DNA of 64,000 nt from Cerasicoccus sp. TK19100 (GCF_027257155.1 NZ_JAPWDU010000008.1:1-64000), one strand, 5' to 3'; positions 48,603 through 58,299 are shown, counted from the first letter of the stretch. A program made the numbers and translations. The notes: generated by a model not told the origin, from the sequence alone.

Positions 48603-49421
48603 ATGAAACTGAAAACACTAAGCATCCTCATTGGCGGCGCAGCTTTGGCTCCGTCCGCCCTACTGGCCCAATTCGCGGGCCCTCAACCAGTGGCTTTTGA
48701 CACGGGAACGACCAGCACTGACGGCTGGTATACCCTCACCTCAGCCGAATATCCGGGCTACCCCGGCTTCCCGGGCAGCGGTCCGTGGCCCAGCGGCATG
48801 GCCCCACAAACCGGAGCCTCCACGGCAATCCTCGACAAGGTGTCCAATGGCGCAGGCGGCGGCCCCTTCCCGGCCAGTTCCGGCCTCTACAACGGCGGCT
48901 TTTCTGGCGATGCCAATCTGAATGGTGGCACCCTTGCCGTCAACGAAAGCAGCCCGGTCACCGGACTTTCCACGATCGTGTTCCAAATCAGCATCGGTGA
49001 ATCCAATGGTTACGACTTCTTCGATAACGGCGGCGACATCCAATCCCCCGAGCTGACCATCAGCTATGGTTCCAGCCAATCGATCACGCTCAGCCCGGAC
49101 ATCACCGAGCTCATGCAGGCCTATAACAACGGCACGTTCACCCCTCCAGAAGGCGAACCGCAAGACCTCTTCATCAATCTTTACGGTTACCAGTGGGATG
49201 TCAGCACTTACTCAAACATCACCGACCTGAGCATCCAATGGACCGGCGTGCAGCATGGTGTCACCTACGGCCTGCAGTTGGATCAAAGCAGCGTTGACTA
49301 CGGCAGCACCAACATGATCCCGAGCGTTGCCGTGCCGGAGCCTGCCGAATGGGCCAGCATCGTTGGTTTTGTGACCCTTGGCCTCGTCATGCTTCGTCGA
49401 CGTCGGAAGTCCGCACAGTAA
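48603..49421 (+). CDS. PEP-CTERM sorting-domain protein
   Basis: 272 residues from the ATG opening MKLKTLSILIGGAALAPSAL; a 68-residue upstream extension runs over the rnpA start and is not credible. Signal peptide ends near LLAQFAGP. The mature part is rich in Gly, Ser, Pro and Tyr, with alternating beta segments (STIVFQISIGESNGYDFFDN, LSIQWTGVQHGVTYGLQLD). The tail is VPEPAEW, a hydrophobic stretch (ASIVGFVTLGLVML) and RRRRKS: an exosortase signal. Likely surface-exposed or biofilm-related. Confidence 0.9.
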   Translation: MKLKTLSILIGGAALAPSALLAQFAGPQPVAFDTGTTSTDGWYTLTSAEYPGYPGFPGSGPWPSGMAPQTGASTAILDKVSNGAGGGPFPASSGLYNGGFSGDANLNGGTLAVNESSPVTGLSTIVFQISIGESNGYDFFDNGGDIQSPELTISYGSSQSITLSPDITELMQAYNNGTFTPPEGEPQDLFINLYGYQWDVSTYSNITDLSIQWTGVQHGVTYGLQLDQSSVDYGSTNMIPSVAVPEPAEWASIVGFVTLGLVMLRRRRKSAQ

Positions 49422-49562
49422 GCATTTTTCCTAAGCAACTAGCAAGCGTCGGCCCTTTATCAGCCTGGGGGGTCGGCGCATTTGCGTACACAGGTGTCAT
49501 TTACCGAATCCGCCTACGATCGACTGCGCACATGGCGCGAATCGAATGATCCAGCGGAAAGC

Positions 49563-49647
49563 TGGTACTCGGGACAGGGGTCGAACCTGCACGTCGTAAG
49601 ACACTGGAACCTAAACCCAGCGCGTCTGCCAATTCCGCCACCCGAGC
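49563..49647 (-). tRNA. tRNA-Leu (anticodon UAG)
   Basis: On the minus strand GCTCGGG pairs with CCCGAGT, with encoded CCA at 49563-49565. D-arm GGCGGAATTGGCAGACGC, anticodon arm CTGGG-TTTAGGT-TCCAG (TAG), a long variable arm as in class II tRNAs, and T-arm GCAGGTTCGACCCCTGT. 85 nt. Confidence 0.96.
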
Positions 49648-49731
49648 ATGCGTAAAGTTCAAGATTAAGAGGATCAAAACCAGGTTTGTCAACCAAGCCT
49701 TGGCTAATAAAAAAGACAACTCAGCCCGCGA

Positions 49732-50475
49732 TCAATGTGCGCTGCCTTGCCCAGTGGCTTCCTCATCCACGTAGCGCTCGCTGAGCTGGCCGATGGTCGT
49801 GCGGCCGGCGCGCTTGGCGACGCGCAGCAGCTTGATGAAGATTTGCGCGGTGATAAAGGCGTCACCTGCGGCCGTGTGGCGATCATGCGGGTCCACGCCA
49901 AATCGGCGACAGAGGCCATCGAGTGAGAAGTCCCGTGAGCGGGCGAAATCTGGCGAGGCCTCCAGTGTCCGCTGGAACGGAGCGTTGGAGTCCAGATCGT
50001 CAAACATGCCGTCGCGCTCGAGGTGCAGGGTCAGGTCCATCGTGTCGAGCCAGCGGTTTTTAAAGTCCAGGCCGAAGCGGCGCTGGCAGGCGTTTTTAAT
50101 CACCTCGACATCAAAGCCAATGTGGTGGCCAACGATAAAACCGTCCTTCAAATATCCAAGCAGGCCGACCAACGCCTCCGCCTCATCCATCCCGTGCTCG
50201 GCGGCTTCCTCTGCCGTGATGCCGTGCACGACGACCGAAGAGGTGTTGTAGGCGATTTTAATCAGCGCCTCGTATTGGTCTTCCAGCAGGATGGTGCCGT
50301 CCTGCACCGTCACGGCACCAATGGTGATGATGGAGTCTTTTCGCGCGTCAAGGCCGGTCGTCTCGCAGTCCAGCGCGACGAAGCGCACTTGATTGACCGG
50401 TGTGCTGTCCAGCAACTCCTCGTTAAAAGAGTCACGGTAGACCTGGATCTCGTCATCGTCGCCGAACAAATTCAT
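49732..50475 (-). CDS. DEDDh 3'-5' exonuclease (DnaQ-like)
   Basis: A 247-residue cytoplasmic nuclease. Exo I: VALDCETTGLDARKDSII; Exo II: VGHHIGFDVEVIKNAC; Exo III: HDRHTAAGDAFITAQIF with the His that defines DEDDh enzymes. Longer than the isolated DnaQ domain at its N-terminus. The gene overlaps the cNMP-CBS-DUF294 gene by 4 bp. This pairing is widespread in bacteria and suggests a nucleotide- or stress-linked role, not replication proofreading. Confidence 0.92.
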   Translation of the reverse strand: MNLFGDDDEIQVYRDSFNEELLDSTPVNQVRFVALDCETTGLDARKDSIITIGAVTVQDGTILLEDQYEALIKIAYNTSSVVVHGITAEEAAEHGMDEAEALVGLLGYLKDGFIVGHHIGFDVEVIKNACQRRFGLDFKNRWLDTMDLTLHLERDGMFDDLDSNAPFQRTLEASPDFARSRDFSLDGLCRRFGVDPHDRHTAAGDAFITAQIFIKLLRVAKRAGRTTIGQLSERYVDEEATGQGSAH

Positions 50476-52415
50476 GACAAAGATTTTCCTTCGAGTTCAA
50501 AGTATTCGGCGGAGAATTCCATCAGCCGCACCACGGTTTTAAAGATCGCCTTGCAGCGCTGCACCTCGGTTCGGGGCAGGTCCTCGGGCTTCACGTACTG
50601 GCCGTCGTCGCCGCGGCGCAGGCCCAGCCGGGTCTGCAAACGAATCGCATGGCTGAAGGCCTCGGCAGCTTCCTCAAACAGCTCCCGCTGCTCGACCAAG
50701 TGGCGGGCCACGCGCTTAAAGCGAATCGGCGTAAAGGTGGTATCGTCCAGATTGAGGCTCAGCGCGAACACGCGGGCAATATCCACCAGCGGCATCAGCG
50801 CGTGGAGCTTCGTGTCGATGCTAGTCCAGAGCGTGCCCGACTGGTCCATCACCGAGTCACGGAAGATCGTGATCGGCGGCAGATTGTCCATGGCGTCATT
50901 AGCCAGGATCGGGATGAAGTTCGGATTCTGGTGGATGCACTCCTGGATGTGAATGCGCAGCTCATCCAACAAGCTCTGATCGCCGTAAAGGCAACGGGCG
51001 TCGAAATACGGCGTTTTGCGCAAAATGTCGTTCTCGATCGGGCACGCAATCCATGCACGGTAACGTTCTTTCCAGACGCTGAGCGCACCGCGCCAATCGA
51101 AATTGGTAGCCATGCGCGCCTCTGGGTCCAACGGGAAGCCGCACGGGGCGAGCATCGCAGTGACCTCGTTAGCCATGTGCTTAAACCAGTTCTCTGCCTC
51201 TAACCCGGCATTGCCCTCCGGCAGCTCATCATAGATCATGGCCGTGCGTTGGGAAGAACGCAGGAGTCGCTCCTTGCGGCCCTCACTGTGCATCCCCAGC
51301 CATGCCCAGCGGACATCCGGCTCGATAAAGCCCTCGGCTTTCAGCTTTTCCCGGCACAGCTGGACAGCACGCTCCAGCACAGCACCGTCCACCTCGGCGA
51401 CAAAATCTGACAACCAGTAGACCTGCGCCTCGCCCTCAATAAAGTGCAAGAGCAGCTCGTCGGCGCGATCGCGCAATATCGCCAGCGAATGCGGGGTTTC
51501 GGCGACCGAGATTTCCTTGGCCAAGAAGGTGGGGATACTCCCGTGGAGCATCTGGATCGAGCGGTCACTAATGATGCCTACCACCGGCGAGTTGACCGTG
51601 CCATCCTCCGTCACGATCAAGTGATGCAGGCGATGGTGCAGCATTTCCAGAATCAATTGACCGGCGCTCATGCCCGGGCGCACCGTGATCAAACTACGCG
51701 AGGTAATCTCGCTCGCCGGCGCGTTAACGGAGGTCAACCCCGTCGCCACCCGCGCCGATAGATCGGACTCGGTAATAATGCCTAACGGCAGCTGATTTTG
51801 GTCTACGGCCACAATGGCTTCCTGCAAGCCGGGTGCCAATCTCTTGGCCACCATGTGAATTGGCTCATCCAGCTTATAAGTGAGCAGGCGGTTCGAGGCA
51901 CGCTCGTTGACGGGGCCCGCCTTTTGCAGCCAGTGCGCCGGGCGTTCATCGATGCCGCGCGCATTGTCGGGCGTGTTGGTCTGGCGGCGCGGTTTGAAGC
52001 CTTCGCCAAAATATTGCCGGAAATATTCGCCCACCTCCGGGTAATTTTCGCCAATCTCCCGGAGCTTTTGCTGGGGTATCGCGTAGATAATGGTGTCACT
52101 GGCGGTCTTGACCGTGCAGCGGTATGGCGTATCCGGGGAGTCAAACAGGAAGCCCAGCAAATCCCCCTCCACCCGCACATCGATCAGGTCTTCACCGCGC
52201 GATGATTTGCGGTATAGGTTCACCGTGCCCTTTTGCACGACATAGGCAAAGCGCCCGCGCTCGTCGCCCTCCTCATAGACGATTTCTCCACCTTCATGGA
52301 ATTTTACCCGGCCCAGACCAGCCAGGCTGATGCGGTCCTCATCCGAGATCATGTCAAACGGAGGATGTTCTTTTAAGAAATCCGCGACCCGGAGAGATAT
52401 GCTGGAGGTTTTCAT
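50472..52415 (-). CDS. cNMP-binding/CBS/DUF294 protein with degenerate nucleotidyltransferase
   Basis: A 647-residue cytoplasmic protein. Domains: cyclic-nucleotide-binding barrel at 15-130 (LGRVKFHEGGEIVYEEGDER, GRFAYVVQKGTVNLYRKSSR); a CBS pair at 185-310 (GIITESDLSARVATGL, PVVGIISDRSIQML); DUF294 nucleotidyltransferase at 330-470; DUF294 C-terminal helical domain to the end. The nucleotidyltransferase motif normally reads G(S)xGRxExxLxTDQD; here it reads GMHSEGRKERLLRSSQRTAM, so both Asp of the DxD are absent. It is probably a regulatory protein, not an active uridylyltransferase. Start-stop overlap with the exonuclease gene. Confidence 0.88.
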   Translation of the reverse strand: MKTSSISLRVADFLKEHPPFDMISDEDRISLAGLGRVKFHEGGEIVYEEGDERGRFAYVVQKGTVNLYRKSSRGEDLIDVRVEGDLLGFLFDSPDTPYRCTVKTASDTIIYAIPQQKLREIGENYPEVGEYFRQYFGEGFKPRRQTNTPDNARGIDERPAHWLQKAGPVNERASNRLLTYKLDEPIHMVAKRLAPGLQEAIVAVDQNQLPLGIITESDLSARVATGLTSVNAPASEITSRSLITVRPGMSAGQLILEMLHHRLHHLIVTEDGTVNSPVVGIISDRSIQMLHGSIPTFLAKEISVAETPHSLAILRDRADELLLHFIEGEAQVYWLSDFVAEVDGAVLERAVQLCREKLKAEGFIEPDVRWAWLGMHSEGRKERLLRSSQRTAMIYDELPEGNAGLEAENWFKHMANEVTAMLAPCGFPLDPEARMATNFDWRGALSVWKERYRAWIACPIENDILRKTPYFDARCLYGDQSLLDELRIHIQECIHQNPNFIPILANDAMDNLPPITIFRDSVMDQSGTLWTSIDTKLHALMPLVDIARVFALSLNLDDTTFTPIRFKRVARHLVEQRELFEEAAEAFSHAIRLQTRLGLRRGDDGQYVKPEDLPRTEVQRCKAIFKTVVRLMEFSAEYFELEGKSLS

Positions 52416-52517
52416 TGAAAAGTAACAGGGTGAAGCTATGTATTTATTCGCCCTTACAGGGTTAAGAATTTAATAGTTTGCCGATTATTCAAACTCTAAA
52501 ACTCAACATTACCTGCT

Positions 52518-53339
52518 ATGGATTCTGAAGCAAAAGATCTGATTGCAATTCTGCAAGAATACTCACTCGCCCTTCTGTGGGCATTGGTTACCTTTTTCAT
52601 TGGTAAATGGCTGGCCAAACTGGTCACCGCCATTGCGCGTAAAACCATGGAGGCGCGTAAGCTCGACGAGACAATCGTCAAGTTTCTCTCCAACCTGCTT
52701 TACTCGACCCTGCTGGTCATTGTGGTCCTCATGGCCGCCGATGAGCTGGGCATCGAGACCACCAGCGTCATCGCCGTTCTCGGTGCTGCCACCCTCGCCA
52801 TTGGCTTGGCCCTGCAGGGCTCTCTGGCCAACTTCGCGGCAGGTGTGATGCTCATCATGTTCCGCCAATTCCGCGTGGGCGACTTCATTGACGCCGGCGG
52901 CGTGGCTGGCATCGTCGAGGAAATCCGTATTTTCGACACAATCATGCGCACCCCCGACAACAGGGGCATCGTCGTCCCCAATGGCCAGATTCTCGGTGGC
53001 CCGATCACCAACTTCTCTGCCAAGGACACCCGCCGCATGGACCTCGTCGTGGGCGTCAGCTATGACGACGACATCCGCAAGGTAAAGGCCATCCTCACCG
53101 AGATCGTCGCCAACGACCCGGGCACACTCGAAGAACCGGCCCCGACCATCGGCCTCCTCGAAATGGCAGACAGCTCCGTCAACTTCGCCGTCCGCCCGTG
53201 GGTCAATCGCGTCGACTACTGGGACGTCTTCTTCCGCCTGCAAGAGACCATCAAGCTGCGCCTCGACGAAGAGGGCATCACGATTCCCTACCCGCAGCAA
53301 GACGTCTACATGCACACTGTCGAAAAGAAGGCCTCCTAA
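52518..53339 (+). CDS. Small-conductance mechanosensitive channel (MscS)
   Basis: A 273-residue inner-membrane channel that opens on osmotic downshock. Three N-terminal helices; the pore helix has the Gly/Ala pattern (VLGAATLAIGLALQGSLANF, AAGVMLIMFRQFRVGDF), then the beta domain with VPNGQILGGPITNFS and a C-terminal alpha/beta domain (VGVSYDDDIRKVKAILTEIV). Typical length and a good ATG with weak upstream purines. Confidence 0.95.
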   Translation: MDSEAKDLIAILQEYSLALLWALVTFFIGKWLAKLVTAIARKTMEARKLDETIVKFLSNLLYSTLLVIVVLMAADELGIETTSVIAVLGAATLAIGLALQGSLANFAAGVMLIMFRQFRVGDFIDAGGVAGIVEEIRIFDTIMRTPDNRGIVVPNGQILGGPITNFSAKDTRRMDLVVGVSYDDDIRKVKAILTEIVANDPGTLEEPAPTIGLLEMADSSVNFAVRPWVNRVDYWDVFFRLQETIKLRLDEEGITIPYPQQDVYMHTVEKKAS

Positions 53340-53398
53340 GCCAGTATTCCGCTGGGCCGATTCTCTGGCGCATCGTGCCAAAGCAGTGCCGCAAAATT

Positions 53399-54226
53399 TC
53401 ACGAACCGTCCCGGGCATCCGGAGCGGTTTTTTGTTGGGCCATTGCGCGGGCTTTGCGGCGACGGGGCTTGAGCGGGTGCAGCATTTGGCCCAGGTAATT
53501 GCCCGGCATCGGCTCGCGAATACCAAAGCTCTCCGGCTCGTGATCCGGGCAGGTGTAGGTGCCAAAGAGCTTGTCCATCAGCGGCGAAAGGTTGGCGTAG
53601 TTTCCCGAATCGCGCGCCTTGTCGTGGTGCCAGTGATGCAGCTCCGGCGAACCGATCAGACAGCGCAGCGGACCAATCGGCAGCCGCACATTGGCGTGTA
53701 TAAAGATCGCCCACAGCCCGCGAAACGCGATCAATGCGGCGAGGCTCTCCATGGGAAACCCCAACACGAAGGCAGGCAGGTTAATGAGCCCGATGGTGTA
53801 AATGGAATCAAGCGGATGCTCCCGGTGCGCCGCCAGCCAGTCCAGGTGCTCCGCCGAATGATGCACCGCATGAAAGCGCCACAGGAAGTCCACTTTGTGC
53901 TGAATACGATGCCCCCAGTAGATGAGAAAATCACTCAATACGACGACTTCGATGCCGATCAGCCACCAGGGCTGCGACGCCACCATCTCGCGAAAGCCCG
54001 CCGGGACGATGCTCGTCAAGCCCGTGCGAAAATAGCTGAGCACCCACAACACCAAGCCGCCCCAGAGCAGGTATTGCCCGATAAAAAAGCAAAAGTCCAA
54101 CCACCACTTTGGCCGGAAAAAGCGCTGCCCGGGCTTCGCCGGGAACACGCGCTCCAACGGCACGAAAACCGCACACAAAAACAAGAATGAAGCCGCGGTC
54201 GCCAAGAGCATGTAGGCAACACTCAT
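53399..54226 (-). CDS. Sterol desaturase / fatty acid hydroxylase family protein
   Basis: A 275-residue membrane protein with four to five helices. The di-iron histidine clusters are in order: IYWGHRIQHKVDFLWRFH, AVHHSAEHLDWLAAHREHPL and HHWHHDKARD with the later LFGTYTCPDHEPESFG. It probably hydroxylates or desaturates a lipid. The gene lies downstream of a small membrane protein gene, with a 4-bp overlap. Confidence 0.92.
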   Translation of the reverse strand: MSVAYMLLATAASFLFLCAVFVPLERVFPAKPGQRFFRPKWWLDFCFFIGQYLLWGGLVLWVLSYFRTGLTSIVPAGFREMVASQPWWLIGIEVVVLSDFLIYWGHRIQHKVDFLWRFHAVHHSAEHLDWLAAHREHPLDSIYTIGLINLPAFVLGFPMESLAALIAFRGLWAIFIHANVRLPIGPLRCLIGSPELHHWHHDKARDSGNYANLSPLMDKLFGTYTCPDHEPESFGIREPMPGNYLGQMLHPLKPRRRKARAMAQQKTAPDARDGS

Positions 54227-54726
54227 TCAGCCAACGCCTCCTTGTCGCCTTCTTCCTCCTCGGTCTCCTCCGGCTCGGGCGTAACGACCGCCGGAAAGAC
54301 CATTCCCGACTTCGAGCTCGAAAACAAGCTCGGCTGCCCCGGCTCCACTAAAAGCAGTGATTTCGAGCTGTGCATGAGTTGCGAGCTCGTGTCTGCCTTG
54401 ATGGACTGCTCGGAATCCAGTTGTGGCAAGGTGTTTTGCTGGCTCGACAGGCTCAAAATCTGCTCCTGGTAATCGCTGCCTTGACCACCGATGTTTCCAA
54501 GGCTCTTGCCCGCCCCAAAAGCCAACGAATCGACTTCGCTGGACGGTTCGAGAATGTACTGCTGCGCCCCGCCAACCAGCCTCAGGTTTTTGCTACTAGC
54601 CAGCTCCCGCATCTCCTGCTTTTGATGCTGGTAGGCGATGTAGCCGCCAGCCAGGCAAATAGGCACAAGGAGCGCGAGTATCTTGATCCAAAGCGGTAAG
54701 GGGTCACCAGCAGAGCGTCGAGGCAT
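54223..54726 (-). CDS. Single-pass membrane protein of unknown function
   Basis: 167 residues with one N-terminal helix (LPLWIKILALLVPICLAGGY) and a long Ser/Glu-rich periplasmic tail ending in an acidic run. No family recognised. Its stop overlaps the start of the fatty acid hydroxylase gene by 4 bp, so the two are translated together. Confidence 0.65.
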   Translation of the reverse strand: MPRRSAGDPLPLWIKILALLVPICLAGGYIAYQHQKQEMRELASSKNLRLVGGAQQYILEPSSEVDSLAFGAGKSLGNIGGQGSDYQEQILSLSSQQNTLPQLDSEQSIKADTSSQLMHSSKSLLLVEPGQPSLFSSSKSGMVFPAVVTPEPEETEEEEGDKEALAE

Positions 54727-54793
54727 CCCGCTAGGACAACTGCTTTTCGCGGTTAGTTCCTATAAAAAGCCAACATTTATTCCGACACTCAAG

Positions 54794-55267
54794 CTACCCC
54801 AGGCGGCCCTCGTCGAGCTCGATCATATCGGCGACGGACTTGACCTCGGTCTCCCAGTCGAGGCAGCCCATTTTCTCCAGTGACTCGCGGATAAACTCTC
54901 GGCCGGCCTCGGTCATGCCCTTTTGGACGACTTCGCGATTCCACTTGGCCGCCTGCACATCTTCCGGAAAAAGCTCCAGCAAACGGCGATCCATTTCGGT
55001 CTCGTCTGCGCTTTCGCAGACGATGGTTTCGACATCGCCGGGCTCCACCCCAAGGTGCATGCAAAGGAAGCGGTCGAAGCCGCGTTTGTAATTTTTGCGG
55101 TAGCTCTTGGGCAGCTCGCCATGCTGGTGCGTGTAGCGGATCTTCGCGATGAAGCGCGGCAAATGCAGCAGCCCCGTCGCCGCATGAGGCAGATACGGCG
55201 AGGGCAATTCAGTGAGCACTTCTCCGGTCGAGCCGGGGATGGGTCGGGATTTCATAGCGGTAGACAA
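54794..55267 (-). CDS. DUF5069 protein
   Basis: 157 residues, no signal peptide. Family features: LPHAATGLLHLPRFIAKIRY, GELPKSYRKNYKRGFDRFLC and the acidic LFPEDVQAAKWNREVVQKGM. DUF5069 proteins occur mainly in Verrucomicrobiota and relatives; the function is unknown. This gene supports the proposed taxonomy. Confidence 0.85.
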   Translation of the reverse strand: MSTAMKSRPIPGSTGEVLTELPSPYLPHAATGLLHLPRFIAKIRYTHQHGELPKSYRKNYKRGFDRFLCMHLGVEPGDVETIVCESADETEMDRRLLELFPEDVQAAKWNREVVQKGMTEAGREFIRESLEKMGCLDWETEVKSVADMIELDEGRLG

Positions 55268-55307
55268 GCAGATGCCGATGAAGGCGAAAAGTTAGAAACG
55301 CAATTTT

Positions 55308-55840
55308 TTAGCCGCGGATGAACGCGGATGGGACGCGGATAATGGGCTCGAATGGAATACGGATGCCAGCGAGGGGCGTTTTTGGAACTACAGATAACAA
55401 AGATGATCGCGGATGCCAGCAATGCGTGTTTTTTGAGCGATTCAAAGATCATCCCTTTCTGATTGAGGTAGCACAGGCACGTCTCGCGCCGCACAGCATG
55501 CTGACGGCGTGCGCGGTTGGCTTCAGCCATCCGCATGCTGGTTATGCTCTGCGTATTGGCCTGTCTACATGTCGGCCTCTAAAGAGACCGACCTACGCTA
55601 CTCCAATTGGGTGCGGCGCGAGACGCGCCTGCGCTACCTAAGTCAGATGGGTTTGGGGCGAAGGCAGAGCTTCGCGTTCCGCCAGCATGCTGCTCTCAAA
55701 CTATTGCTGCCTCCAAGCTTCCCGTTCTTCCCGATCTTCCTGTTTAAAATATCTGCGTTCATCTGCGCTATCCGTAGTTCAAAAAAACACGCATCGCTGG
55801 CATCCGCGTTTCATCCGCGTTCATCCGCGGCTAAATTCTC
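55308..55840. repeat. Nested repeat cluster (CGCGGATGAACGCGGATG type and related)
   Basis: This 530-bp gap holds no gene. Outer arms: 55308-55340 (TTAGCCGCGGATGAACGCGG and extension) and 55801-55835, inverted. Inner arms: 55363-55410 (GGATGCCAGCGAGG..GGAACTACAGATAAC) and about 55750-55807, inverted. A third element at 55470-55640 has arms GTAGCRCAGGCRCGTCTCGC and their complement, and is repeated at 59592-59781. The right outer arm ends inside rdgB. Confidence 0.88.
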
Positions 55841-56455
55841 TCTGAGCCATTTGGCCAACAGTTGGCAAGCATGTGCACGGTGGCTGATGCTGTCTTTGAC
55901 GGCACTGCCGAGTTGGGCAAAGGTTTCCTCGTATCCGTCGGGCGCAAAGAGCGGGTCGTAACCGAAGCCCGTATCTCCCGCCGGGGAGTCGAGCATCTGC
56001 CCGGGGCAATGACCGGCAAAGATTTCGTCCACGCCATCCCCCAACAACACCAGCGTACAGACAAAACGGGCACCGCGTTCGTGCGGCGGCTTGCCCTCCA
56101 AGGCCTTGAGAAGTTTGGCGTTGTTATCGGCGTCCGTCGCACCGGCACCGGCGTAGCGCGCGGAATAAATACCGGGCGCACCATCGAGCGCATCGACCTC
56201 CAGCCCGCTGTCATCGGCGAGAACCCAGTTTACTTTGCCATCCAAAGCTTGCTCCTTCACTTTGCGATGCAAAGCTTCGGCCTTCAGGCGCGCGTTTCCG
56301 GCGAAGGTGTTTGCGTTTTCCTCGACCTCCGGCATGCCGCCTACAGCCTTGGCGCTGACGACCTCGATGCTCACGCCAGCGCGCTCCAGGGCGGCGGCGA
56401 TCTCTTCGGTTTTGTGGGCGTTGCCCGTGGCAACGATGATGCGTGGCGTGTTCAT
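55811..56455 (-). CDS. rdgB: XTP/dITP pyrophosphatase (RdgB/HAM1)
   Basis: A 214-residue house-cleaning enzyme that removes deaminated purine triphosphates. [20 protein letters not shown] at the N-terminus, [20 protein letters not shown] in the middle, and [20 protein letters not shown] near the end. The last six residues (AADERG) and the stop are encoded by an arm of a dispersed repeat and lie beyond the conserved core. The start overlaps the ribD stop by 4 bp. Confidence 0.95.
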   Translation of the reverse strand: MNTPRIIVATGNAHKTEEIAAALERAGVSIEVVSAKAVGGMPEVEENANTFAGNARLKAEALHRKVKEQALDGKVNWVLADDSGLEVDALDGAPGIYSARYAGAGATDADNNAKLLKALEGKPPHERGARFVCTLVLLGDGVDEIFAGHCPGQMLDSPAGDTGFGYDPLFAPDGYEETFAQLGSAVKDSISHRAHACQLLAKWLRENLAADERG

Positions 56456-57582
56456 TCGACAGGATACTCCATGAAGCCGCGTGTGAAAACGTCTTGCCCG
56501 AAAAGCACGTGACGCGGCTCGCTCAGGACGATGGCGTCGGCCATCTCACTCGTGTTCAACCCGGTAAAGGCGGGCAGTGCCTGGCTATCGGCCAGTAGTT
56601 TGGGCGCGCGATAGCAGAGCAGGTAATCAATCAGGCACTCCGCGAGCATGTCGCTGAGCAGGCCGCAACCGCCCTCCACCATCACGCCGGTCAGGTTCTC
56701 CATGAGGCATTTTTTCTGGAAAACTTTATAAAAGAGCCCCGCCGGATCGTTGGGTATTTCCCACACCGTCACCCCAGCGGACTTGATGCGGCGCAGGCGT
56801 ATCTGGTCGACCTCCGCCTGCGTGACGAGGACGGTCTTCGCGCGGTGCTCATCGGTGAACACCTTGCACTGCAAGTGATCGGCCAGCCGGAGTTGCCGGT
56901 CAAAGACAAAGCGTACCGGACAAAACACCGGCTCGCCTTCGCGGCGGGAAGTCAGCGCCGGGTCATCGGCAATCACCGTACCCGCACCTACCGCGATGGC
57001 CGGAAACAAACGGCGCCATTGATGAACATCCGCGCGGGACTCATCCCCCGTCACCCAATGGGAATGCCGTCGGCGGGTGGCAATTTTCCCGTCGAGCGTC
57101 ATGGCGACCTTGGCCGCGATGAACGGCGTTTCCCGGACGATGTAGTGGTTGAAAATCAAATTCATGTCCGTGCACTCATCGGCCAGGACCCCCTCGACGA
57201 CTTCAATCTCGGCCTCGCGTAAAATATCGATGCCCCGCCCGGCGTGCTTCGGGTTCGGGTCACGCGCGCCAATGACCACCCGGGCAAATCCACGCTGGAT
57301 AATCGCCTCCGTGCAGGGGCCCGTCCGCCCATGCGTCGAGCAGGGCTCCAGCGTCACGTAAAGCGTGGCGTCATAGCGCGGACGATGGCCCAGGGCCTTG
57401 ATCGCCGCAACCTCAGCGTGGTCGCCCCCTGCCCGCTCATGCCAGCCCTCGGCGACGATGCGGTCGCGCTCCACAATAATCGCGCCGACCATTGGGTTGG
57501 GGTGCGTATCCCCCCAGGCCCGCTTGGCAACGTTTATCGCATGGCGCATGTAAAATTCATCTGTCTCTAGGTCCTGGGGCAT
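56452..57582 (-). CDS. ribD: Bifunctional riboflavin deaminase/reductase
   Basis: A 376-residue enzyme for two steps of riboflavin synthesis. N-terminal deaminase with zinc ligands in [14 protein letters not shown] and [19 protein letters not shown]-terminal NADPH reductase starting [20 protein letters not shown], then [14 protein letters not shown] and [16 protein letters not shown]. Typical length. An in-frame ATG 11 codons in is an alternative start. No FMN riboswitch fits in the 57-bp gap before the next gene. Translationally coupled to rdgB. Confidence 0.96.
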   Translation of the reverse strand: MPQDLETDEFYMRHAINVAKRAWGDTHPNPMVGAIIVERDRIVAEGWHERAGGDHAEVAAIKALGHRPRYDATLYVTLEPCSTHGRTGPCTEAIIQRGFARVVIGARDPNPKHAGRGIDILREAEIEVVEGVLADECTDMNLIFNHYIVRETPFIAAKVAMTLDGKIATRRRHSHWVTGDESRADVHQWRRLFPAIAVGAGTVIADDPALTSRREGEPVFCPVRFVFDRQLRLADHLQCKVFTDEHRAKTVLVTQAEVDQIRLRRIKSAGVTVWEIPNDPAGLFYKVFQKKCLMENLTGVMVEGGCGLLSDMLAECLIDYLLCYRAPKLLADSQALPAFTGLNTSEMADAIVLSEPRHVLFGQDVFTRGFMEYPVE

Positions 57583-57639
57583 AAAGATACAAAAAGACAG
57601 GTTGCGCGGCGGTATTCAATCACTAAGACTACGCGCGTA

Positions 57640-58299
57640 ATGATACGCTGCCATTTGCTACGAACACTCCTACTGTGCCTGCTGGTAGGCCTGGCTGGCC
57701 ACGCCCACGCCGCCGACCTCTTTCGCGGCATGACCGAGCAGGAAATTATCGACGCCATCGGGCCGCCCAATTCTGAAATAGGCCGAACCTCCAAGAAAGT
57801 GCTCATGTATACCGGCGGCTCGCTGGAGCTCCGCCTGGGCCGCCTCAACACGGCGGACGGCTTTGACATGGATTACATGGCACCGGACGGCGTCTCCCAA
57901 TTCGTCTATATGACCGGACAAGGCTGGACGCTGAATGGCGAACCGGTTCCGGCGAACTACCGCTTTTCGATTGATGACCACATCGTCATGGACGACGAAC
58001 CGGCAGAGGACGTTAGCGTTATCAGCACCAGCGATATAAGCCTCCCCGAACCGGACGAATCGCCAACTGAGGATGTAGTAACCGAAACCATCGTCGAGCA
58101 AGTATCCACGCCGGAAACCATGGCTGACCAGGATTCCGAGGATGAGTATTACGACGAATATTACGATGAGAATTACGAGTATGAGCCCCTCGCAGACTTC
58201 GAGCTCGAACCAGCCGATAAGACCTTCTCCTTCGCATTTTGGTCGCTCACAGCACTCGTATTCCTCTCGGTAATCGCCTCGTTTATCGTGGCGCGCTAG
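57640..58299 (+). CDS. Secreted, C-terminally anchored protein with SmpA/OmlA-like start
   Basis: 219 residues. Signal peptide (LLLCLLVGLAGHAHAADLF), then GMTEQEIIDAIGPPNSEIGR, the start of a BLIP-like fold as in SmpA/OmlA proteins. The middle is acidic with a DEYYDEYYDENYEYEP run, and the end is a membrane helix (FWSLTALVFLSVIASFIVAR). Function unknown. Divergent from ribD; holA follows 83 bp on. Confidence 0.75.
   Translation: MIRCHLLRTLLLCLLVGLAGHAHAADLFRGMTEQEIIDAIGPPNSEIGRTSKKVLMYTGGSLELRLGRLNTADGFDMDYMAPDGVSQFVYMTGQGWTLNGEPVPANYRFSIDDHIVMDDEPAEDVSVISTSDISLPEPDESPTEDVVTETIVEQVSTPETMADQDSEDEYYDEYYDENYEYEPLADFELEPADKTFSFAFWSLTALVFLSVIASFIVAR

Noticed and set aside
57583-57639. FMN riboswitch before ribD
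   Set aside because: The 57-bp divergent gap is too short for the roughly 120-nt aptamer and lacks its conserved boxes.
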